Shown here in pieces: positions 10,671 to 22,198 of a stretch of DNA of 64,000 bases (within the stretch, counting starts at the first letter, position 1; each line of letters begins with the position of its first letter). The stretch is from Lantana camara (Eukaryota; Streptophyta; Magnoliopsida; Lamiales; Verbenaceae), in the NCBI GenBank assembly GCA_037501455.1, contig CM074861.1, positions 99,735,001 to 99,799,000 on the forward strand. Reading direction: 5' to 3'. The position numbers and the translations under genes were made by a program. The notes under the pieces were generated by a model. That model did no database searches. It saw only the letters and a program-made list of their open reading frames with translations, and was not told the origin of the DNA.

Positions 10671-13600
10671 ATGGAATCACCCTCAAAAGCTAGTCAATTG
10701 CCGGCCGAGTTTCTCGCCCAAATGGCGGAACTTCTCAGGCTCAAACAACCCGAACAACTCACCCAAACAACAATCAACGTCAAACTCAATGACAACAACT
10801 ATGCAGTTTGGTCAAGAACTGTTCAATTAGTACTACTTGGCCGAGGAAGAACAGGGTACATAACCGGAAAAACTGTACCCCCTGAATCCGAGGATGCTGG
10901 TTATGGGGCTTGGGAACAGACAGATGGAGCTGTTCGGAGTCTCATCCTTAATTCAATGGAACCTGAGATTGCTGCCCAATTTATCCTTTGCTCCAACGCA
11001 AAGGAGTTATGGGATGAGATCGAAGCCACCTACCACGATGGGGGCGACAAACTGAAACTCTACGAACTGAAGCAACGAGCATATCAAACCAACCAAAGCG
11101 ATATGTCCGTTGACCAGTATTACAGAACGATTCAGGGGATTTGGAGAGAGATAGATTATCGCCAACCCCAGACGATGAAGTGCACCGAAGACAGGAAAAC
11201 CCACAATCTGGAGAAACAAGAAGATCGAGTTTTCGCATTCCTTTGGGGGTTGGACGGAAAATTCGATCCAATAAAAAGAGATCTGCTCCGAGCACCAACC
11301 CCACCCACTCTGGAAGAGGCGTATAACGCGGTGCGCAGGGAAGACCGCCGCCTCTTAGCCATGAACGAGACAAACCCCGGCGGAAGCGGAATGGTCGCAA
11401 AATTGCGGTCAGAAACATCTTCATCATCCCGCGACAAGGGTCGGAAAGCCGGTATCGGGGTAGGAACAGGGACTCCGAAATGCTCCGTATGCGGAGGAAC
11501 AAGACACACCAAGGAGACTTGTTTCGAGGTGATAGGATATCCAGACTGGTGGACTGACCATATGGCGAGGAAAAAGGCCTCAAACCGCGGCGGCGGCGGC
11601 GGCACCACTGGGCCACCGGCCGAAAGAACAAACCCCGCGGCGGGAGTGAGTGGCGGACAGGGAAGGGCAGCCGTAATAAAGGGGAACCGGACCACCGGCG
11701 GCGCTACCAGCCGGTCTGGGCTCGACGGCGGCGACGCCACCACGGATGGCAGTAAGAATGGTGGAGACCCTGCATCTCCATATGGTAAGCTTTCTGGTGC
11801 AGCGGCTGATGTCCCAGACGAGAATGGTGAGCATTCCCAATTCCCAACCCTAAGTTTCAATGTTAATGGGCCCCTTGTAAATAAATCATTAAGTGGTGAT
11901 GGGCCAAAATTGAAGGAATTATTCTTTGAACAAAATGGGGCACCAGACGTTTTTTTTGGGGCTAGTAGCTCACTGGGCCAGACTTTGGGTGGAAAAATTG
12001 GGCAAGGGATCAATTTTTTGCAGGCTTCCAATTCAATCCAAGAAACAGGGTGGCTCATTGACAGTGGGGCCACTGACCATATGACTAATGAAGCTCATGA
12101 TATCCGAACCCCTACAGTTTCACGACGAGATTCTGTGATAAATGCAAATGGTCTCTCTTACCCGGTCACAGGGGCTGGAAACATTACATTATCTGAAAAA
12201 CTAAACTTGTCCAACTGTCTTGTAGTACCGTCACTTACTAGCAAAATTCTCTCTGTTAGTCAGCTCACGAAAGAATTAAACTGCAAGGTACTAATGTTTC
12301 CATCGTTTTGCCTCTTTCAGGATATTCGTACGGGGGCGATCATTGGGCGTGGTATTGAGAGAGACGGGTTGTACTACATTGAGGACATCTCACAAACAGG
12401 CTCGCTTCATTTGGCTCAGGGTAGCAGTAATAAGCATATATGGTTATGGCATCGCAGATTGGGGCACCCTTCTTTTCAGTATTTGAAACAATTATTTCCA
12501 AGTTTAATTTCAGAGTCAAGTTCGTTACATTGTGATACTTGTGTACTCGCAAAAAGTCATCGAAACATTTATCCGATTTCCAGGAATAAAACAAACCGAC
12601 CTTTTGAATTGATTCATTCGGATGTTTGGGGGCCTGTCCCGAGTCATGTTAACTCTAAGTTTCGATGGTTTCTGCTTCTGATTGATGATTGCACCAGATT
12701 CACCTGGGTATACTTCCTGAAACACAAATCAGACGTCCCGCAAACAATCAAGGATTTCTTTCAACTTATTAAAACCCAATTTTCTGTCTCCATTAAAGTG
12801 CTTCGCACCGATAATGGGGGGGAGTTTGTAAACCAGAATCTTCAAGGGTTCTTTTCTCAGCATGGGGTCATTCATGAAACCACCTGTCCTCACACCCCGC
12901 AACAGAATGGTGTGGTGGAAAGAAAAAATCGGTTCATATTGGAGAGTGCACGGGCTTTGCTATTTGAGGCTCACGTTCCCACTTCATATTGGGCTGATGC
13001 CGTTTCAACATCCGTATATGTCATGAACCGCCTTCCCACACGAGCTTTGGAGTACGGCACTCCCTTGGACACTCTCAGGAAGTTTCACACCATTCCATCC
13101 ATCCTCCAGCTTACCCCCCGGGTCTTTGGGTGCGTGGTCTTTGTACATACTCCCAAGCACCTTCGGACTAAACTAGACCCATGTGCTGTCCGATGCGTGT
13201 TTTTGGGATTCAACTCAACCCAGAAAGGTTACCGTTGCTATGATCCAGTAGCCAATCGACATTACACTACGATGGATGTGGATTTCCTGGAAACTGAATA
13301 CTACTTCACAACACCCAATGCACCCCTTCAGGGGGAGAATAGTACACAGGAAGGGACGAATTGGATGTGCGAATGGTTAGAACCGGTACATGAGTACAAC
13401 CCCACTGTACACCCAGAAGCTTCATCCCTGTCTCCGTCTCTCTCAATCACGACACCAGAGGATCCCCCATCGGATATCCCTGAGGTAAGTGTCCCGAACC
13501 CTCCTATTTCGATTCCCAATACATATACTCTACCTACTCGACAGAACAGGGGAATTCCACCAAACAGGTACAGCCCAGAGAGAATAAGCAGGAGCAGATA

Positions 13601-15212
13601 TCCGATAACTCATCATCTGTCTGGGTGTTCACCCCCACTACAGGGTTTCATCCACTCCCTATACTCTCACCAGATTCCCAAAACGGTTGAGGAGGCCCTG
13701 AAGAACCCACTTTGGAAACAGGCAATGGATAATGAAATCGAAGCACTGGATAAGAACAACACTTGGGAAATCTGCCCGTTGCCAATGGGAAAGAAAGCAG
13801 TTGGGTGCAAGTGGGTTTACACCATCAAACACAAGATGGATGGGACCGTCGAGAGGTACAAGGCCCGGCTGGTAGCCAAGGGATACTCACAGACGTACGG
13901 GATAGACTATTTGGAGACGTTCTCTCCAGTAGCCAAGTTGGACACCATTCGGGTTCTGTTATCCATAGCAGCCAATTACGGGTGGCCCTTGCAGCAATTC
14001 GATGTAAAGAATGCTTTCCTGCACGGGGACCTTGAGGAGGAAGTTTATATGGAACTCCCACCAGGATTCCAAAAACCCGGGAGCCAGCACACTGTATGCA
14101 GACTAAAACGGTCTCTTTACGGACTCAAACAATCACCAAGGGCCTGGTTCGGAAAGTTCACCACAGCCATGAGTCGATACGGGTATGTCCAGAGCAATTC
14201 AGACCATACCTTATTCATCAAGACAAGGAATGGACTTATCACCCTCTTAATTATCTACGTTGACGATATGGTGATTACTGGAGATGACACTGAGGAGATA
14301 GCCAATCTCCAGGGGAATCTGTCACAAGAATTCGAAATGAAGGATTTAGGGAGGTTGAGGTATTTTCTCGGCATTGAGGTAATGAGATCGGACAAAGGTA
14401 TCTTCATCTCACAAAAGAAATATATACTCGATCTCTTAACAGAAGTTGGGCTCCTAGACTGCAAACCGGCAAATACTCCCATGGCTCAGAATCACCAGTT
14501 GGGAATGTGTCAAGATCAAACACCTGCCGACAAAAACCGATATCAGAGACTTGTGGGCAAACTGATCTATCTATCCCACACGAGGCCAGACATTGCCTAC
14601 GCCGTCAGTGTAGTGAGTCAGTTTATGCATAACCCCAGCAAGGAGCATATGGAAGCCGTATTCCGGATCCTGAGATACTTGAAATCCTCTCCTGGGAAGG
14701 GTCTCATGTTTGGTCGAAACGGGCACACCCGTATCACTGCCTACACCGATGCTGATTGGGCTGGAAGCGTCACAGACAGACGATCTACCTCCGGGTATTT
14801 CACCTTTGTGGGAGGTAACTTGGTAACTTGGCGGAGTAAGAAACAGAAAGTGGTAGCACTTTCAAGTGCTGAGACGGAGTTCCGAGGAATAGCTCGGGGC
14901 ATTACTGAAATCCTGTGGATAAGAAGACTCCTAACAGAAATAGGTCTTCCTCCGGAAGAGAGCGCAGATCTATACTGTGATAACAAGGCAGCAATCAGCA
15001 TCTCTCACAACCCAGTACAGCATGACCGCACCAAACATGTGGAGATCGACCGACACTTCATCAAGGAAAAACTTGACTCCGGCATAGTCAAACTTCCGTT
15101 TGTCAAATCAGAGGACCAACTCGCAGATATCCTAACCAAAGCTGTAAGCAGCCAGAACTTTCATAGTTCGTTGTCCAAGTTGAACATGGTCGAACCCCAT
15201 GATCCAACTTGA
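10671..15212 (+). CDS. copia gag-pol polyprotein, full length and open
   Basis: 1,513 residues from ATG 10,671 (MESPSKASQL), preferred over the upstream ATG at 10,575, which lies in the LTR before the primer site. In order: gag domain (NYAVWSRTVQLVLLGRG), zinc knuckle CSVCGGTRHTKETC (about residue 265), aspartic protease with WLIDSGATDHMT (about 460), GAG-pre-integrase LWHRRLGHPS, integrase core (HSDVWGP, RTDNGGEF, PQQNGVVERKNR), reverse transcriptase with YKARLVAKGYSQ, FDVKNAFLHGDL, SLYGLKQSPRAW and the catalytic YVDDM, then RNase H (YTDADWAGS, ALSSAETEF, YCDNKAAI) ending LADILTKAV. Every key catalytic residue I looked for is present, with no stop or frameshift. Gag and pol are one frame, normal for plant copia. 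Confidence 0.95.
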   Translation: MESPSKASQLPAEFLAQMAELLRLKQPEQLTQTTINVKLNDNNYAVWSRTVQLVLLGRGRTGYITGKTVPPESEDAGYGAWEQTDGAVRSLILNSMEPEIAAQFILCSNAKELWDEIEATYHDGGDKLKLYELKQRAYQTNQSDMSVDQYYRTIQGIWREIDYRQPQTMKCTEDRKTHNLEKQEDRVFAFLWGLDGKFDPIKRDLLRAPTPPTLEEAYNAVRREDRRLLAMNETNPGGSGMVAKLRSETSSSSRDKGRKAGIGVGTGTPKCSVCGGTRHTKETCFEVIGYPDWWTDHMARKKASNRGGGGGTTGPPAERTNPAAGVSGGQGRAAVIKGNRTTGGATSRSGLDGGDATTDGSKNGGDPASPYGKLSGAAADVPDENGEHSQFPTLSFNVNGPLVNKSLSGDGPKLKELFFEQNGAPDVFFGASSSLGQTLGGKIGQGINFLQASNSIQETGWLIDSGATDHMTNEAHDIRTPTVSRRDSVINANGLSYPVTGAGNITLSEKLNLSNCLVVPSLTSKILSVSQLTKELNCKVLMFPSFCLFQDIRTGAIIGRGIERDGLYYIEDISQTGSLHLAQGSSNKHIWLWHRRLGHPSFQYLKQLFPSLISESSSLHCDTCVLAKSHRNIYPISRNKTNRPFELIHSDVWGPVPSHVNSKFRWFLLLIDDCTRFTWVYFLKHKSDVPQTIKDFFQLIKTQFSVSIKVLRTDNGGEFVNQNLQGFFSQHGVIHETTCPHTPQQNGVVERKNRFILESARALLFEAHVPTSYWADAVSTSVYVMNRLPTRALEYGTPLDTLRKFHTIPSILQLTPRVFGCVVFVHTPKHLRTKLDPCAVRCVFLGFNSTQKGYRCYDPVANRHYTTMDVDFLETEYYFTTPNAPLQGENSTQEGTNWMCEWLEPVHEYNPTVHPEASSLSPSLSITTPEDPPSDIPEVSVPNPPISIPNTYTLPTRQNRGIPPNRYSPERISRSRYPITHHLSGCSPPLQGFIHSLYSHQIPKTVEEALKNPLWKQAMDNEIEALDKNNTWEICPLPMGKKAVGCKWVYTIKHKMDGTVERYKARLVAKGYSQTYGIDYLETFSPVAKLDTIRVLLSIAANYGWPLQQFDVKNAFLHGDLEEEVYMELPPGFQKPGSQHTVCRLKRSLYGLKQSPRAWFGKFTTAMSRYGYVQSNSDHTLFIKTRNGLITLLIIYVDDMVITGDDTEEIANLQGNLSQEFEMKDLGRLRYFLGIEVMRSDKGIFISQKKYILDLLTEVGLLDCKPANTPMAQNHQLGMCQDQTPADKNRYQRLVGKLIYLSHTRPDIAYAVSVVSQFMHNPSKEHMEAVFRILRYLKSSPGKGLMFGRNGHTRITAYTDADWAGSVTDRRSTSGYFTFVGGNLVTWRSKKQKVVALSSAETEFRGIARGITEILWIRRLLTEIGLPPEESADLYCDNKAAISISHNPVQHDRTKHVEIDRHFIKEKLDSGIVKLPFVKSEDQLADILTKAVSSQNFHSSLSKLNMVEPHDPT

Positions 15213-15219
15213 GGGGGAG
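15211..15219 (+). promoter_or_regulatory. Polypurine tract
   Basis: GAGGGGGAG immediately precedes the 3' LTR, the plus-strand primer site of the copia element. Confidence 0.85.
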
Positions 15220-15410
15220 TGTCGACAATATCCTGTAAATATGGCAAGGAATTCTAATTGATCTATTTCCCTTATTAGAGGATGTAATTAGGGACAGGAT
15301 TAGGGGTTCTCACCCTATTAATACTGTATTGTATTGTATGCCTTTTATGACAGAAAATATGAATCTGAACTCTTTTGATTTCTCCCAAACTTTGTCCATT
15401 AAATTCAACA
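15220..15410 (+). repeat. 3' LTR of the copia element
   Basis: 191 bp, no difference from the 5' LTR on direct reading. Followed by the TACTT duplication and the resumed PEX10-like exon. Confidence 0.95.
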
Positions 15411-17641
15411 TACTTTTCCTTCGTGTACGACGCCTGCCGCGACGCATTCCGCCATCTCTTTGGTACTCCAATTTAGCTCGATATCCTTGTTTCGTCACAT
15501 ATGCAACTGAAATTGAACGTTTTGGGCAGTGTTTATATTTCTTTGAAGCTAGAAGTGCTTGTTCTTTCATGCGTTTGCATCCCTATATTGCAATCATGGA
15601 ATTAGGATTTGGGTGTTTTAATTGTTCTAGAAACCGAACCCTTGGGACCTTCTTAAAGCCGGGGTGACTTTCAGAGGATTGACTGTATAATACTATGTCG
15701 ATGTTCTTGTGTAATCTTCTTAAAAAGTTTTCTTTCGACTCCTCTTTCAGGTACAAGAGTTGCTGTTGCATACCAGAGTGAGGTTTGCTCTTCGTCCTAT
15801 TTTTCTGCTTTATTCCCATGCTTGAACTATTCTTATGATGAAACTTACTCCAGCTGCTTTCTATAGCCATTTTGAATTTACTTATTATAGTACAGGCTAC
15901 AGCATGACCTGCAGTATCTTTGTTATAATTTCATGAGCCCTTAACCATACCTTTATTTATCATTTCGAGTAGTAGAGAACAATCCCTTGTTGATTATCAG
16001 AGCTATAGTTTGGTGATATGGAAATTTACTTGTAATGTTGGTTTTACTTTCTTTTGGTTTTACATATTGTTTTAAGAGAGTGCTTGGGTAGCTTTGTTTT
16101 GCAGACGAAACTGTTGGGGCAGATGCTCTATTTTGTGTTAACAACTGGTGCAGGAAAACAGACTTTAGGAGAAGAATATTGTGATATTACTCAGGTATGT
16201 CATTTCTCGTTCCAATATTCATCCATGCATATGCATGAATCTGATGTTTTGTGGCTCGGGTCTGTGTTACCTAAGATTGGGTCTCTAAGATATTCTTACA
16301 TAAATGATGCTCACATAGCTTGTTTAGAGTAACTTTTCTTCACTGTGTGCATGGTTTATGGGAGTTTATCAATCTGAAAATCTTGGGTTGTTTGAGCATT
16401 GCCCCCACATAAACAATTAGACTGTTCGTTACTGCTTGCAATTCTGCGTACGAATCTCATGTTCTTCTATTTTGAAGTTGAAGTGATCAAGCTCTACTCT
16501 ATAAAAAAAACAATTATAATTGTTGTGTGATTCTCATATTGGTCCTTCTGTGACAGGCCTATATTACCATTTGTCAAAACGAGCCGCTGGGATTCGCTAT
16601 GTGTTTATTGGCAAGCCAACCAACCAACGGCCTAGGTATGTCTCTCGACTAGCTCAACAACTAAGCCTTTTCTAAGGGAATAAACTTGTTAAGAATAAAT
16701 CTTACATTGAACTCCCAGAGTTAAATTGATCTCTTCTCTTATAAGTTGGCAATTCTGTCTTATGAGTTTTTCCTTTTTGAGGTGTCAAAATCTTTTAGTA
16801 GGGAAGCTAACATTTTGGTTTTATTAACTTAGCCGGTATCTATCATTCATTATCTGAGATCCATTCCTATAAACAGTAAAGTTTATTCCTTGATTTTAAG
16901 CATTTACCCAGAGGTGCGTAAGATCTGCCCCTTGATTCCCTTAGAAGTTAACTAAATGCTCTTGTAGATTTGTCATGAGACTTTCTTTCCTCTGATGCAG
17001 ATATCAAATTTTGGGGGTTTTCCTCCTAATCCAATTGTGCATAATTGCTGCTGAAGGACTACAAAGAAGCAATTTATCTTCTCTTGCTCCTTCATTTCAA
17101 CAAACTTCTCTTGGAGCTTATCAATCTGCGACAGGTTATTTTCTGACTGTCCATAAAAAGTTATGACTTAACCAGATTACCTTTCATTTTTAGTTTATCC
17201 AGTTTTGAGAACTAAAGAACGTACTATTTCCTGTTAAGTTATGAGATCTATCTTAATTTCAGATGACAGCATTTTCATAGCTTTGGTTATTTTTCATGAG
17301 CTATGCAGTCCATGTGTTCAAATTCTGGGATAAATTATGAGTGACATAACTAACTCAAGAAGTTCTAAATATTACTCTTAGCAGGAAGAGGTTTACCCAT
17401 CTTAAACGAGGAAGGTAATCTGATAACAGAGGAGAACCAGCATCTACTTCAGAGGTATTCCTCACGTTTGCTCCTGCCATTGTGGCCTTGGTTGTGATTT
17501 GAGTGAATGCATTAACTTACTTCGTGTGTCATTACTGTTACCCGTAACCTACTAAAGTTTCCAAACATGATATTGCTGCTGTTTCAACTTTAATCTGAGT
17601 GATACTGTTTTATTATCGACTTATTTAGTGAAGAGTGCTAA

Positions 17642-17941
<300 letters not shown>

Positions 17942-17944
17942 TAA

Positions 17945-18367
17945 CTCAACCCCGAGTTGATTCTGGTCGGAAAACAAACTTAGCAAACGACGAGGGAGGA
18001 AACAGCAGTAAGGTGGCTCGATGCATTTGAAGGTTTACCAACATAACATGCAGGAGATCATCACAGGACACGATTTCCATCCGTTAATAAAGAGAGCTCA
18101 ATGTCCTGAATAACTGGTATTGTTTGTTTTGCATCACTAACGTTTAAGAAATTGAGAAATTTGTCATAGTGGAAGCACTATTGTGGTCGATAATCTTATT
18201 TTGCTGTAATAGAAAGGTGTCGAATCATGTTGAATTAGTAAACTTAATTTCTTTTAATGTTGTATATTAACTCAGCTACGCTCTTGGGCACAAAGACATA
18301 TACGAGACAATAATAGGCCTGCGTTGGCTCAGTGATCCTGATTTTATTTTGAGCTTTGTTATTTTTT
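17945..18367. other. 3' flank of the PEX10-like gene
   Basis: No further coding sequence. Probably the former 3' untranslated region and downstream DNA. The MULE begins at its end. Confidence 0.4.
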
Positions 18368-18536
18368 AGGGATAATTGCCAACGCCCCCTGAGGATTTGC
18401 GTTATTACAGAATACCCCTTGAGGTTTCGGAAATTACGAACTCCCCCCGGAATAGTACACGCTCGCTTACAAATAACACCGGTCGTTAATCACACCGTCT
18501 AAAATTGATGACGTCAGCCCTTTATCTATATAAAAT

Positions 18537-18670
18537 TTCGATTCTGCCCTTATTTTACTGTTCATTTCATATTTGCTTTCCAAAAATACCCTTAGGGGGT
18601 GTATTCGATTCTGCCCTTATTTTACTGTTCATTTCATATTTGCTTTCCAAAAATACCTTTAGGGGGTGTA
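18537..18670. repeat. Two tandem 67-bp units near the MULE TIR
   Basis: TTCGATTCTGCCC...AGGGGGTGTA occurs at 18,537-18,603 and again at 18,604-18,670 with only about one base different (ACCCTTAGG / ACCTTTAGG). A recent tandem duplication in the subterminal region. Confidence 0.85.
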
Positions 18671-19237
18671 TTGTAATTTACTAAAAGTTTAATGATATAA
18701 TTGTAATATTAGTTAGTTTTTTATTTCTTTATTTGGAAAGTTGTTAATGAATTTAATATTTATATTTTATCTATAATTTTAAATTGAAATAGATAATCTA
18801 TGCATATTTATTCTTATGCAATATGATAGAAAGTCATAAATTCTCTCTTATATAATTAAATCGGATGTTTATATATACTTTGTGTAAGTTGATTTAAAGC
18901 TATTTAACATAATTTGTTTTCCATTATAGCAAATTTTATCTCAAAAATAAAAATTCATATACGAAAACAAACAAATATCAATTAGTGCATTACGAAATTC
19001 ACATAAATTAAATTATCATTAGAGTTATGTCAATACATGCCAATACAAACATGCCCAATATCTATAACCTACAAAAAGCTATTGGACATCCATGAACTAA
19101 AGGCACGAAATTAGTTCATGACAACAAACATAAAACATAGATCAGGTGACATTCTTTACATATTTCAAAACAAGAAAGATGCTAAACGTTGATAAAATTC
19201 ATCTAAGCAAATTTCATTTTGTGGTAGAAGGAAAATC

Positions 19238-22198
19238 CTACTGAAAATTCTGGTTGACGGAATCTGGAGCAGTAGTAGCACTTGCGGAGCCTCCATCTGC
19301 CCTTATCTCCTTCCTGCTTCTTTTAATTGCTTCAAGCATGTCAGCAAGAAACTCATCATCTGCATTAGATCTCTCTCTCGTCTTTCCTTTTCCCTTATCC
19401 ATTTTCTAGCAACAAACAAAATTATACTTAAACCAACAAATTCTGTCAACTTACAATTACCCCCCTAAGATTTATATAACATAACAGAGAACTTATTGAA
19501 AATTGCAATACTTGTCATTTTACCTGTTGCTTTTTCAATGTAATAGGATGATCGTTGGATCCCTCAATTGCCTTTCCTTTCCCCTTATCCTTTTTCTAGC
19601 AACAATCACAACAAACAAATAAATTTATGCTTAAAAGATTAGATTATGTCAACTAACAAATACCCCCCTAAGATATATATAACATAACGGAGAATATATT
19701 TTAAGATTACAATACTTGTCATTTCACCTGTTGCTTTTTCGACCTAGTAAGCTGATCCTTAGATCCCTCTCCTGCCTTTCCTTTCCCCTTATCCTTTTTC
19801 TAGCAACAATCACAACAAACAAATAAATTTATGCTTGTTAGATTATGTCAACTAACAAAACCCCCCCTAAGATATATATAACATAACAGAGAATATGTTT
19901 TAAGATTGCAATACTTGTCATTTTACCTGTTGCTTTTTCGACCTAGTAGGCTGATCCTTAGATCCCTCTCATGCCTTTCCTTTCCCCTTATCCTTTTTCC
20001 AGCAACAATCACAACACACAAACAAACTTACACTTAAACGAGTAGATTCTGTCATCTTACAATTACCCCCTTGAGATTTATATAATATAACAGAAAAGAC
20101 CTTTGCAATTAAAATACTAGACATTTTACTTACTGCTTTCTTGCTTGAGTAGGTAAATCAACCTCTACGCTTGGAACAGGCTGTCTCTGTGGGCAAGTGC
20201 GTTGCTTATGCTAGTATCCTCCACAGAGCCTACACCTAAGTATGGAAGACCTCCTGCTGTGACCCGTACCTGGTGTATTCTTGTCTCCTAACTCCTTTCT
20301 CCTACTTTTCTTAGGTCGTCCGGGACGTCTTGTGTTTGGTAGAGGAAGCACAGATGGTGGCTCAGGTTTCAAATCGTTTGGCCAAAAGAAAGGATCAGGA
20401 ATTGGGCGCACCACCTCCTTATATGCAACCAAGAACAAACATCTCATGTATTACATATACGTGTAATTCTCAACCGGCTCCCTCTTATGGTCAATGACTT
20501 TCACTGCATGTTTACAAGGTATGCTAGTGAGATCCCATACCTTGCAATCACAAGATTGCTCCATTAAATTCACAATGTAATTCTTCGACTTATCCTTCGC
20601 TTAGAACTCCTCGCCCCCACACACAGTTAAACGGCAATGTACCACATCTTCTTTATTCTTATTTAACGTTTTTATTGCCTTCGCCGTAAGCACATTAGTC
20701 CACGAGTTTCCTTGTTCATACCGAGCTCTGTTTCTAGCAATACATTGAGTCCTCAGTCCCTCTAACAAGCTTAAAATTGTTTTTCCTCGAAGTTTTCCTA
20801 TACTTGCATTGAATGAATCTTGGGTCATCATCAAAGTTAGATTCATCACTACGAAGGCCATTGCAATGGTCATCTGAATGATAATCGAATAACCCATCAT
20901 CACTCTTGTCCTCTTGGTCATAAACATAGTCTTCGTCCGAAGAATCATCCCTTTTAGAGCTAGGAGGTGAAAAAATACCTTCATCATCTGTTGCTTCCTC
21001 TTATTCATTCCCCGTCATGGAATCTGAACTATCATTCTCATTATCACTTCCCGGATCATCCTCATCTGGGTCACCACCATCACCAACTTCAGGCTGTGGA
21101 GCAGCCTGTCCTCTAGGCTCAATAACTGTGTTCCATCCTCCATCAGCCCATTCTTGTGTCACCCCTTCAGTAATATTACAATCACCCCCCTGAGATTCAG
21201 TAGTATTACAATTATCACTCTGCGTTTCTACAGTCTTACAAAATTCTCCCTGACTTATGTTAGCAAACTCCTTAGCAGTGAGTTGGGTCACACAATCCTT
21301 AACCACTTCATCCCCTAATTGAGATTGTTTGTGTTGAGGTCCATCATCATAAAGTTCATCCTATGGGATGTCATCCCAGTTACCTTGCCCCAAATCTTGA
21401 AACTTTTCATTTATTTTTTTCTGATTCTCTACATTTTTAACACCTCCATTATGGGCAGCATCACAAAGGAGTAAAAGTGGTTTAGATGTCATTGTAGGTA
21501 ATACTTTAAAACACTCCACATTAATTTGGATCTCCTTGACGTCCGTACACCTGTACATAAGTTTCAAAATCCGATCATCGTACATCCCTTGCCACTCCTT
21601 TCTGTTGAGATAATCAACTTCCCAACTAAGTTGATAGTCATTATTTTCATTGTTTCTATCATAGGCAACCAATATTGTACATACATCTTTATAGAACTCA
21701 TCATATGTATATACATTCCCATCACGTTTTGGCAGCATGAATACTTTTTGAATCCACATAATCAAGCTTCCTAACCTTACCACCCTCATAGTTCCCCAAA
21801 ACTGCCCTTCCCCCGTAGTATATGGCCAATGTTACAGAAGTTGACGTTGGATCTGAAATTTTTTAAAACATAAAGCAGATAAAGAATGAATATTTTAGTT
21901 CCTAGCTTTTTTTATTGTGTACACCAACCAACAATAATGAAATAACTAAGGGGACAAAAGGGACCATCAGGGGACAAAGGGGACCATGAAACCATTAAAT
22001 TACAAACCAACATAGTATTCGAACCATTAAAAGGGCTCTGAAGCAACATAACCCAACAAAACACAGAGAATATCACTTTTTCGAACACACACACTCAGAC
22101 GCACATTACAAATTCAGCAAACAAGAAAGGAAGGTTCATCACTTACGATACAGTGGCAGTCGGGCCTTTAGCATCCTATCGGACCGGATCCTAACCAT
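19238..22198 (-). pseudogene. MULE (MURA-like) transposase gene without catalytic core
   Basis: Exon 1 starts at ATG 22,198 (MVRIRSDRMLKARLPLY) with donor GTAAGT at 22,146. Exon 2 begins at 21,852 and gives the MULE N-terminal fold (LAIYYGGRAVLGNYEGGKVRK), then changes frame into DGNVYTYDEFYKDV. An acidic linker follows (21,306-20,900). C-terminal parts remain: LLEGLRTQCIARNRARYEQG, a SWIM zinc finger CDCKVWDLTSIPCKH (about 20,560-20,505), PIPDPFFWP, the basic PGRPKKSRRK and a zinc knuckle CRLCGGY-stop-HKQRTC. The DDE domain that should lie between the acidic linker and LLEGL is absent. Stops occur after NYTYM and within the knuckle. The tail ends NQNFQ-stop at 19,238. It cannot transpose. 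Confidence 0.75.
19403..20150 (-). repeat. Four tandem exon-intron units (190-205 bp)
   Basis: TTCT/CAGCAAC boundaries at about 19,403, 19,593, 19,798 and 19,997 repeat a unit. On the minus strand each of the middle units is a short exon reading KDKGKGKA.EGSKDQ.TRSKKQQ, bounded by an AG acceptor (CTAG or CCAG) and a GT donor (CAGGTGAAA or CAGGTAAA). One copy carries a TGA in place of Gly. The intron part (CCCCCTAAGATATATATAAC) is repeated too. This is a small lysine-rich exon amplified together with its intron in the 3' part of the MULE gene. Confidence 0.75.

Larger units (their letters stand above)
10420..15410 (+). mobile_element. Intact young Ty1/copia LTR retrotransposon
   Basis: It has two 191-bp LTRs (TGTCGACAATATCC...ATTCAACA) that I find identical base for base, a 5-bp target duplication TACTT (10,415-10,419 and 15,411-15,415), an initiator-Met-type primer-binding site, a polypurine tract, and one open gag-pol frame. 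The insertion lies inside the first coding exon of the PEX10-like gene, in the same orientation. Identical LTRs mean a very recent insertion. Confidence 0.95.

Noticed and set aside
10981..12073. Long minus-strand open frames (216 and 305 codons)
   Set aside because: They are shadows of the GC-rich gag part of the copia frame; no domain, and the plus-strand frame explains the region fully.
20211..20447. Separate small gene with PGRPKKSRRK (AT-hook-like)
   Set aside because: It is the C-terminal basic linker of the MULE transposase relic, in line with the SWIM finger upstream and the knuckle downstream.
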